A DNA stretch of 64,000 nt from Hygrophila difformis (taxonomy: Eukaryota; Streptophyta; Magnoliopsida; Lamiales; Acanthaceae): positions 55,580,915 to 55,644,914 of the forward strand of contig JAOANR010000006.1 of the NCBI GenBank assembly GCA_030278955.1. The letters run 5' to 3'. Shown one piece after another: positions 9,405 through 18,369 of the stretch. The number at the start of each line of letters is the position of its first letter. Within the stretch, counting starts at the first letter, position 1. The notes below the pieces were generated by a model. It saw only the letters and a list, made by a program, of their open reading frames with translations. It was not told the DNA's origin and did no database searches. The translations under genes and the position numbers were made by a program.

Positions 9405-11840
9405 TGTAATGCCCGTAATTTTTAGGATATAAAAATAGTATTTAATCCGATGAGAGAAGAGGTCTTGTTTCCGAGAACCCGTAAAGTCAAAATGCACGAA
9501 AGTCAAAACCGACGGACTTAAGATTTCAAATGTGAAATCAATTTAAGTCGGAATAAATTTAGGATGGGAATCGTAATTCGAGAATGACCTGGAAAATCGG
9601 AATCCGAGAACATAGAGGGATAGAAGTCCGAAAGAGAGGAGGAAAGGCTCGGCGGATCGCACGACCCGCCCGAACCGAAGTCCAGGCGTTAGCCGCGTGG
9701 TATCCGCGCGGTGTTTCTGAAGGCAGCACACCAACCCCGCGGGACAGCAGCAGACAGCTGCCCAAGAGCGATCTCAGCGATTTTCTTACCATATTTTCGA
9801 CCCCGACTTTGGAACCTCAATCCCGAAGGGGGGAAGGGGTATATGGTCGGCTCTAGGGGTCTTGAGACTCATTATTTCGAATTCCCAAACCCTAGCAGCC
9901 CTAAATACTCTCCAATTTCTCCCAAGTTCATCCAACACCCAAAATCACCAACTTCGAACTTTCTGATCACTTTTCGGTGACGAAAATTGACGGAGGCAGC
10001 GTGGAATACAAGATATTTAGTCAAGATTGCGGTAAGTCGTTCATAGGTTTTCGTTTAACTTTTCGAACCCGAAAACTCGATCTAACATCGGATTTCTTCT
10101 TTCGATTTGAATTCGTGGCCAAAGTTGGAGGCTTTAAGTCGAGGAGATCCGTTCGTGGTGATTTTGGACGAGCCGGGCAACCCTAGGATGACCAAGAACA
10201 TCATTACTATAAGTTGATGCCTTTCATATAAATACGGGTGGCTTAGGGGCATCCGATTTAGTCACTTTGTAACGAAACGTAAAAATCAAACATAAAAACC
10301 CCAACTTGCACAATTTCTGAAATCCGTTTAAAACTCATATTTCGAGAGTTCAAACCGAGAAACTCAAAACTAGACTTTTGATCCTAACACATTAATCTAT
10401 GTGTTGTAAAAATTTCAGAGATTTTCATCAACGTTTGCTATCCCAAATCGCACCGAACATAAACTGTGATTTTAAACTTTTTCGGAAATCTGGCAGTGCA
10501 TATGTCCGAACTTGATGAGCATGTTTCTATGATTTCTAGTCCGATCTAGTCTTCGCAACCTAAATGAAAGTTGTAGATAATTATGTCTAGTATGTGTGTA
10601 TAAAATTTCAGAATTTTTTGAGTCCATTTGTTATGTCAAAAAGTCGATTTTCGGAACTATGTCAAAACTGAATCCTGACAGTGCATTGGTTGTGTAGTAA
10701 ACTCGATTTTTGGCATGTTTCCTCACCTTATTTCAAAATCGTTAAAACACAAAAGTTGTTTGTTAGGGTGTTTTTGATACACTGTACAAATTTCAGAATT
10801 TTCGGACTTGAAATGAATTTTTAAATTAAAAAGGCGTAAACTGTGACGTCAAACGATTTTAAATCGAAGAGATTTTGAAATTTCGAAACAAACGGTCGAA
10901 ACCTTGAAGTACGATAAATCTATACTTTTGAAAAATCCCGTTACACTAAATTGAAACGATATGAGATACTTTGGTGGAGGGTGAGTGCTCTGCAAGGTGC
11001 CCTCTAGCCTTTTTCGGCGTGCCTATAATGGACGCAAGATACTTGTATGAAAAACTACGCCAAAACGGCATGAGATACATGGCCTACACTCTCGGGAGTA
11101 TCCGTATGGATTTCTCGAGGCTCCAGAGTATTACTGGGTATGGCAGATACGGCTGCGGCCGCCGGACGACCGGCTACACTAAAATATTGAGTGGGTGACG
11201 TAACAGGGGAAAAATAAAAGACTTAATTCTTTTATGTATTTATTTATTTATTCATGTCTTTAAATTATGCATTTTAATATTATGTCTTAAATTTTATAAC
11301 GTGTTAAATTATTATTTATGAATTTAAATGCATGTTCAAATATACAATTAAATGATTAATTTTTAAATTGGTAAATGGAATGTTTTGTATGCATGCCTAG
11401 GAGTAAAAAAATTTAATTATTTAATTAAACCCCTTTATTGCTATGTTATGATCGACTTACTCAGTATTTTATAATACTGATAAATTTGTTGTTTCTCCTT
11501 TTTCTTTCAGAGTATGGAGAAAATGCATGAGCATATGCATTCAGGGGACATTTTTAAACATTGAATTGTCGTTTTATTATAATACTTGCATATCGGGCTT
11601 GTATAACCCGAGTTTTGGCCATGTCGGCCCCATTTACATTATTTCCGCTGCGACATATTACTATTACTATTATGTGTGGATGAGACTTATTACTATTTTT
11701 AAATAAATTCCGGACTTGTTTTAAATCCTTTGCAATACCCATAGCCTTGCATCTCTTTAGCAAGCTCGGAGAATCCGTGTCTTGTTAGGGAGGTGTGGCG
11801 GTGACATCCCGGCCTGGGTTATCAAATCCGGGGTGTTACA
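9405..11840 (+). repeat. Element A 5' LTR
   Basis: 2436 bp, TGTAATGCCCG...GGGGTGTTACA. It contains CCGCGCGG blocks near 9700, a splice-donor-like GCG|GTAAGTCG at 10032, a TCAGTATTTTATAATACTGA hairpin at 11461-11480 and a CTTTTTCTTTCAG acceptor-like site ending at 11510. Confidence 0.9.
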
Positions 11841-11843
11841 AGT

Positions 11844-11855
11844 TGGTATCAGAGC
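11844..11855 (+). promoter_or_regulatory. Element A primer-binding site (initiator tRNA-Met)
   Basis: TGGTATCAGAGC three bases after the 5' LTR matches the primer site complementary to the 3' end of plant initiator tRNA-Met. Confidence 0.9.
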
Positions 11856-12292
11856 CCGGAATATTTTAAAGCCACTATTATTATTTTTTAAACCATTATT
11901 TTAAACCTGGTATTATTTTTAAATTTATTATTTTTAAAACTACTAGTATTATTTTGAGCCCAAAATTTTAGCCCAAAATTTTTATTTGCTTAGTGTAAAA
12001 TTTTAGCCCAAAGATTAATTATTTTTTGCCAATATTTAATTATTATGTTAAGCCCAATCATTTTGGCCCAAATACCCATGTTTTGTTATCTAAGTCCAAA
12101 TTATTATTTTCGGCCCAATATAGAGGCCCAACCTTTTTACTATTATCTATGAACTAAATTTAATTTAAAACACATTAAGTAAAATTTTTATTGGGGGGAC
12201 TGCATATGCATAATTTATATAGATTTAAATTCCTGCATATCTTAACTTTGCTTGAAAATTGTTCTAACTCTAAATTCCCTGATTGACATTAG

Positions 12293-12790
12293 ATGGTCGG
12301 ACAAAACGCGAACATGATCAACCTTATGATGAGATTGACCGAAGCACATCTCGAAACCCCACAAAATGTTAACAATTTCAAACTGCGGGTAAAACACATG
12401 GAGGCTAACCTGGCCCACCTAGCTAACCAGAGAGAAGCGGATCAACCCGAACTGACCCAACTCAAGGTCCAAGTCGACGAACTCCAAGCCCACGAGGCCG
12501 AACTCCAGGCCCAGGACCATGACATAGAGATACAACTAGGGGATCTGGAAAATGAACTGATTAATCTGACTGATACCTTGTTCCCACATGCCCCATTTAG
12601 CCCGGGAGCTAATCCTGCCGCTGTCCCTGTCGCTGCTCCTCTTCCTGTTGCCGCCGCTGATCCTACTCCGGCTGCTGGGCCCAATTGGCCAGCAAGCCCA
12701 GTGTTCCATGACCCTCTTGGCATGGGGACTATTGAGGAATCGAGTGATGAGGACGATCCCATGGAGGATCCAGACACCTACGATCACTAG
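12293..12790 (+). CDS. Accessory coiled-coil/acidic ORF of element A (upstream of gag position)
   Basis: 165 residues from an ATG about 450 bp after the primer site. Residues 1-100 are heptad-rich (MINLMMRLTEAHL..., LKVQVDELQAHEAELQAQ) and look coiled-coil. Then comes an Ala/Pro-rich linker (FSPGANPAAVPVAAP) and a very acidic end (EESSDEDDPMEDPD). No known domain was recognised. An ORF of similar size, position and plan occurs in element B (21250-21705), so it is probably a real accessory protein of this lineage rather than chance. It could be a displaced gag-associated or chaperone-like protein; function unknown. Confidence 0.7.
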   Translation: MVGQNANMINLMMRLTEAHLETPQNVNNFKLRVKHMEANLAHLANQREADQPELTQLKVQVDELQAHEAELQAQDHDIEIQLGDLENELINLTDTLFPHAPFSPGANPAAVPVAAPLPVAAADPTPAAGPNWPASPVFHDPLGMGTIEESSDEDDPMEDPDTYDH

Positions 12791-13400
12791 ACTTAGGGGT
12801 CTTTTGCTGCATTATTCCTATTATTACCGTTCCTATTTCCCGAACTATTCCTAGCTTTGCGATTCCCACAGCTTGTATCGAATAATGTTTTTCTATTAAG
12901 CAATAAATTACAAGCAATTATATTATATCCTGTTATTTAAAGTACCCCATATATGTATTTTAAAATTTCTTTCTGCATCCAAACACCTGGTGGGGTTCAA
13001 CCAAACAAAGGAACAAGGTATTAATAAGCAAACAACACATATATAGAAATGACAATCAAACAAGGGTACCTCAAACCCTGAGAACCATGAAACCCTAGAC
13101 CCTAAAAAAAAAAACAACAACAACAACGAAGGCATGAACTTCTACTGCGCAATCATAACCTAAAGCAAAACAATCCAACCGCATCTCTAGAGTCAATAAT
13201 CCAAACAAATAACTAGACAGTAATGCAATAGAAGCATAAACTACGAATCACAGTCAGCAGAATCATCATCACACAGTCTTATAAAGAAATAAATAAACAA
13301 AATACTTCTTCTACGAAAATGCAAATACGAAAGATCACTGGTCGGGAGGCGGGAACTGCTGACGCATGTACTCATCCATCTGACGCATATAGGCGTACAT
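12791..13400. other. Element A interior between accessory ORF and antisense gene
   Basis: No coding signal on either strand apart from short frames. It includes A-rich and CAACAACAACAACG simple sequence at 13107-13130. It probably holds the 3' UTR of the antisense gene. Confidence 0.4.
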
Positions 13401-13405
13401 GTCAG

Positions 13406-14627
13406 TCATAGTGGCTGCTGCTCCAGCTGTCTCGTAGTAATCGTATCCATACGAGCCTGGTAGAGGTCCATCCTGGCATCCAAGGCGTCGTAACGAGCCT
13501 GCCCAGCTGCAAACCCGGCGTCCATGCCGACCCGCATCTCCTGCATCATCTGCACCATCTGAGTCATCTCCTGGCCCTGCGGCGCCATTTCAGGAGGTGG
13601 AACTACTGGAGGTGGGGGTGGCTGCTCTGGAGGAACAACTAAAATCAAACCGCCATCATCCGGCTGTGGGCGAAGCACAGCCCAAGGAACTCCGCGTCGT
13701 AAGGGGTTACGCCGAACCGTGTAAGTCGGGACACGGTAATAGTATCTGGTGTCGTGCGTATCCCCTGCGCCGCACACAAACCACAAATGAGGTGAACATG
13801 GGTAATCACCCTACTCCCTCGTCCTCTCTGCATACCCCTCAGATTTTCATCAATACAAGCTCCAACATTCACCCTACCGCCTTGGGCGATAAAGCAAATG
13901 TCTCATAGACATGATCTATGATGATATGGCTCCGGGTAATCGGCCGGACGCGCCCTAACCATATCTGAGTGAGCTCACGCCAAGGAGTGTCCATCGTCGT
14001 CAACCGCAGCTCATGATCGTGCTCGAGCCGAGGAGCAACCGCAGTGCATAAGACACCCCACGCAGGCGGGAGTATACGACCCTCAGGCTGTGGTCGGAAT
14101 ACGCCATCGTCAGGGAGACCGAAATAGATGTTGATCGCCCGAGCACTAAAGTCTAGGTAGCAACCACGAACCCAGACTCGAGATAAGTCTTCGTGCTCCC
14201 CAAGACCGCCAATGTTGGCGATCACCTCCATAGCTAGATACCCGGAAGCGATGCCCTCGGGATGACGTGCGAGTCCGGTCCACTGAAGTTGGTCCAAAAC
14301 CGGCCTAACCGTGTCATCGTCCACATGCTGAGGATGCATGCCTCTCTCAGGAACATAAGCCCTGTTCCGACGAAGCTCGTTGAAATAGAACTCCTGAGAG
14401 GCCATCGTCGCGAATCGATGCCTATCCTGCCGGCGAGGACGCTCCTCGTCAGGGAGATCCCTGAGTCTCGGACCCAGCACCTCGCCCTCCTCAGACTCGC
14501 TGTCGTCTATATCCGGCATCCCCGAGGCCGCAGCACTAGAGCTAGCCTCGCTCCGCCGGGTGGCCCGTCTCTTGGCCCCCAGAAGAACCATGAGAGACGC
14601 CCAGAAAACCCATAAGAAAAGCAACAT
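13406..14627 (-). pseudogene. Antisense gene: putative plant transposon protein (Transposase_32-like) domain, frameshifted
   Basis: Read on the minus strand, an ATG at 14627 lies just after an acceptor TATTTGCAG. The N-terminus is hydrophobic (MLLFLWVFWASLMVLLGAKRR), then Ser/Ala-rich and acidic (DIDDSESEEGE). The core (about 14420-13660) has FATMASQEFYFNELRR, VRGCYLDFSARAINIYFGLPDD, RPITRSHIIIDHVYETFAL and VNVGACIDE...HLICGLC, the pattern I know from the putative plant transposon protein domain (Pfam Transposase_32) found in plant retroelement accessory genes. The C-terminus is Pro-rich (PPPPPVVPPPE), then a Met/Gln-rich coiled coil. The frame shifts near 13870 and again near 13690, so it is a decayed copy. 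Its biochemical role is not established in the family. Confidence 0.7.
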
Positions 14628-14628
14628 C

Positions 14629-15245
14629 CTGCAAATACCCAATACCAAGTATAAGGCTAATTTCCCACAATAATCATCAAGCGTAAATACGCAAAAACAT
14701 CAAATATGGTCTTCCAACACGAGTAATCCATGACCACAACACCCCCAATCACCATTAACAAAAAATAAAAGGGCAATTCAAACAAGGAACATACCAAAAC
14801 AAAATCCAAACCCCTTTGTGGCAATTTGTCGAACACGTTAAGTGCGAAATAAAACAAGTCTTAATTTTTCTTACACAGTACACGAAATTGTCCACAAGTT
14901 AAAACAATTGCTCAAGCAACAACTCATCATGGTATGACATCAAACAACAAAATGGGTTCATTCCCATGCCACAACACTAACCAAAAGCCAAAAACTTCAT
15001 ATTCTCCCTAAATATTCAAATCAAGCAAGAATGTGGCAAAACATAAACACATTGTAGCATAAACACAAGCAAATCAACTAGAGTAACATCAATTACCACG
15101 TACACTTGCTAATTTATGCAAATGGGCCTAAAACTAACAAAACCCCCAAATTTTTGCCTAAACCCTAATCCCGAAATCCACCCAAAAATCTAGTAAACTA
15201 ACAAGTAAGGATTGAAATTAGTAAGTCATAAGGATAGACTCATAC
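14629..15245 (-). other. Predicted leader intron of the antisense gene
   Basis: Donor ATCAAG|GTATGAG at 15245 and acceptor TTTGCAG|GATG at 14629 (minus strand) bound a 617-bp AT-rich stretch directly upstream of the antisense gene's ATG. Splicing is inferred from these sites only. Confidence 0.5.
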
Positions 15246-15329
15246 CTTGATAAGTGAAATTGAAGCCGAAATCAAGCGAACGGGGAAGTAAGTCGCTGAA
15301 TTGGGAGAAAATTGGGGTGTTGTTTCGGA

Positions 15330-15450
15330 AAGATTGGGGGAAAGAGTGGCTGACGCGCTGCGCGCGAGTCCTTTTTTTCGGACTGTCGCGGCCGCGCGGT
15401 CCCCGCGCGGGGAGTCACCCTAACCGCGGGGCCACCGCACGGGGTCCAAA
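15330..15450 (-). promoter_or_regulatory. GC-rich promoter-like block of the antisense gene
   Basis: In an otherwise AT-rich region this block is rich in CpG with CCGCGCGG and GGGGCCACCG palindromic words. It lies just upstream of the antisense leader exon. Similar CCGCGCGG blocks precede the donor in LTRs A, B and C, which suggests a shared promoter module. Confidence 0.45.
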
Positions 15451-15544
15451 TTTCATTTTTTTTATTTATTTTATGTTATTCCATTTTTCTTAATTATTTA
15501 ACTAATACACCTCCATGACTTACATCTTTTACCCTACCGGGCCT

Positions 15545-16476
15545 ACATCGGTAATATGGTACGCCGGCATGGAGTACCACATGACATCATCTCGGATAGG
15601 GACAATAGATTTGTCTCTCATTTTTGGACAAAACTGCAAGAAGCCCTCGATACGAAAATAAAGATGAGTACTGCGTTCCATCCCATGACGGATGGACAAA
15701 CAGAGAGGACAATCCAAACGTTAGAGGACATGCTAAGGGCATGTGTACTAGAGTTTAAGGGAAGTTGGGGAAAACCATTTACCTTTGATCGAGTTTTCCT
15801 ACAACAATAGTTACCATGCTAGCATCGGCATGGCACCTTTTGAGGCATTGTATGGACGCAGGTGTCGAAGCCCATTGAGCTGGGAAGAAAGCAATAGGAC
15901 CACGGAAGTTGGACCACAACTTGTTGAGGACATGGCTCAACAAGTCAAGATAATACAAGGAAAGATGAGAGTCGCTCAGGACCGGCAAAAGAGCTATGCC
16001 GACGTGAGACGGCAAGACTTGGAATTTCAAATCGGCGATAAAGTCATGCTGAAGGTATCACCAATGAAGGGTGTGATGCGCTTCGGCAAGCGAGGGAAAT
16101 TGAGTCCACGATACATAGGACCGTATGAGATCCTAGAGAGAGTGGAAACCTAGGATATCGGCTAGCAATGTCGTCACAATTTGCTCGTGTCCACGATGTA
16201 TTCCATGTCTCACAATTGAAGAAGTACGTACACGATCCGACCCATGTACTCCAACCGGAAGAAATTGAATTGGATGATGAATTGAGCTACGAGGAATTTC
16301 CGGTACGAATACTCGACGTGAAGGAAAGAGTCACAAGAAATAAGACCGTGAGTATGGTCAAGGTTCTGTGGTCTAACCACGAAACCGAGACGGCAACATG
16401 GGAATTAGAGGCAGACATGAGGGAGCGTTATCCAACCCTGTTCCAAGATGACGCGACCACAGTTATGGGGACATAA
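15545..16476 (+). pseudogene. Element A pol remnant: integrase C-terminal half plus chromodomain
   Basis: Homology to element B pol starts abruptly at an integrase core segment ([15 protein letters not shown]). It includes [16 protein letters not shown] with the catalytic Glu region, the GPQLVEDM...RRQDLEF linker, [12 protein letters not shown] and a chromodomain-like end ([14 protein letters not shown]...LWSNHETETATWE). Frames shift near 15775 and again near 16150. Everything upstream in pol is missing, so this is a cis-retained tail next to the LTR rather than a working gene. Confidence 0.85.
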
Positions 16477-16480
16477 CTGT
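16459..16480 (+). other. Hairpin over the pol stop codon, element A
   Basis: Nine-base arms ACAGTTATG and CATAACTGT flank a GGGA loop; the TAA stop lies in the 3' arm. Elements B and C carry the same structure. Confidence 0.7.
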
Positions 16481-16723
16481 CGTCTTAAGAGGGGGAGGAT
16501 ATAACGGCCCGAATATTCTCGGATATTTTGTCCGAATATTTTTATATTCCAAATAAACAAATTCAAATTGTTTTGAACTACGTAATGACTTGATCCCTTC
16601 ACGGGGTACGTAGGCAACTTGGAAATTTCAATTCTGGGTTCAGTCAAATAATAAAAAACAACAACACACAATAATACAATCACTCAATCAAACAATTCCC
16701 GAACTCGCAAGATGATAAAGCGC

Positions 16724-16761
16724 AACTTCGAGGACGAAGTTCATTCTTAAGGAGGGTAGAC
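16724..16761 (+). promoter_or_regulatory. Element A pre-PPT hairpin and polypurine tract
   Basis: AACTTCGAGGACGAAGTT is a perfect 7-bp-stem hairpin. It is followed by TCATTCTTAAGGAGGGTAGAC, the purine-rich plus-strand primer directly before the 3' LTR. Confidence 0.8.
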
Positions 16762-18369
16762 TGTAATACCCGTAATTTTTAGGATATAAAAATAGAATTT
16801 AATCCGATGAGAGAAGAGGTCTTGTTTCCGAGAACCCGTAAAGTCGAAAATGCACGGAAGTCAAAACCGACGGACTTAAGATTTCAAATGTGAAATCAAT
16901 TTAAGTCGGAATAAATTTAGGATGGGAATCGTAATCCGAGAATGACCCGGAAAATCGGAATCCGAGAACATAGAGGGATAAAAGTCCGAAAGAGAGGATG
17001 AAAGGCTCGACGGATCGCACGACCCGCCCGGACCGAAGTCCAGGCGTTAACCGCGCGGTATCCGCGCGGTATCCGCACGGTGTTTCTGAAGGCAGCGGGC
17101 CAACCCCGCGGGACAGCAGCAGACAGCTGCCCAAGAGCGATCTCAGCGATTTTCTTACCATATTTTCGACCCCGACTTTGGAAACTCAATCCCAAAGGGG
17201 GGAAGGTGTATATGGTCGGCTCTAGGGGTCTTGAGACTTATTATTTCGAATTCCCAAACCCTAGCAGCCCTAAAACTCTCCAATTTCTCCCAAGTTCATC
17301 CAACACCCGAAATCACCAACTTCGAACTTTCCGATCACTTTCCGGCGACGAAAATTGACGGAGGCAGCGTGGAATACAAGATATTTAGTGCTCCAAATTA
17401 CGGTAAGTTGTTCATAGGTTTTCGTTTAAGTTTTTGAACTCGAAAACTCGATCTAACATCGGATTTCTTCTTTCGATTTGAATTCGTGGCCAAAGTTGGA
17501 GGCTTTAAGTCGAGGCGATCCGTTCGTGGTGATTTTGGACGAGCCGGGCAACCCTAGGACGACCAAGAACATCATTACTGTAATTTGATGCCTTTCATAT
17601 CAATACGGGTGGCTTAGGGGCGTCCGATTTAGTCACTTTGTAACGAAACGTAAAAATCAAACCTAAAAACCCCAACTTGCGCAATTTCTGAAATCCGTTT
17701 AAAACTCATATTTCGAGAGTTCAAACCGAGAAACTCAAAACTAGACTTTTGATCCTAACACATTACTCTATGTGTTGTAAAAATTTTAGAGATTTTCATC
17801 AACGTTTGCTATCCCAAATCGCACCGAACATAAACTGTGATTTCAAACTTTTTCGAAAATCTGGCAGTGCATATGTCCGAACTTGATGAGCATGTTTCTA
17901 TGATTTCTAATCCGATCTAGTCTTTGCAATCTAAATAAAGGTTGTAGATAATCATGTCTAGTATGTGTGTATAAAATTTCAAAATTTTTAGAGTCCATTT
18001 GATATGTCAAAAAGTCGATTTTCTGAACTGTGTCAAAACTGAATCCTGACAGTGCATTGGTTGTGTAGTAAACTCGATTTTTGACATGTTTCCTCACCTT
18101 ATTTCGAAATCGTTAAAACACAAAAGTTGTTCTTTAGGGTGTTTTTGGTACACTGTACAAATTTCAGAAATTTCGGACTTGAAATGAATTTTTAAATTAA
18201 AAAGGCGTAAACTATGACGTTAAACGATTTTAAATCGAAGAGATTTCGAAATTTCGAAACAAACGGTCGAAACCTTGAAATACGATAAATCTATACTTTT
18301 GACAAATCCCATTACACTAAATCGAAACGATATGAGATACTTTGGTGGAGGGTGAGTGCTCTGCAGGGT
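16762..18369 (+). repeat. Element A 3' LTR, broken by element B
   Basis: Aligns with the first 1.6 kb of the 5' LTR, including the GTAAGTTG donor-like site at 17402, and stops at CTCTGCAGGGT where B's TGTAATACCCG begins. Near 17055 the CCGCGCGGTATC unit is present once more than in the 5' LTR. Confidence 0.85.

Larger units (their letters stand above)
9405..18369 (+). mobile_element. Gypsy element A (Tekay/Del-like chromovirus, defective), carrying an antisense gene
   Basis: Starts with a TGTAAT...GTTACA LTR, followed by a tRNA-Met primer site, an accessory ORF, an antisense gene, the last third of integrase plus a chromodomain, a purine tract and a second LTR. The second LTR breaks at 18369, where element B is inserted. 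gag, protease, RT and RNase H are absent, so the element is non-autonomous. By eye the two LTRs differ by about 3% over their shared 1.6 kb, more than B's LTRs, which agrees with A being the older host of B. Confidence 0.85.
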
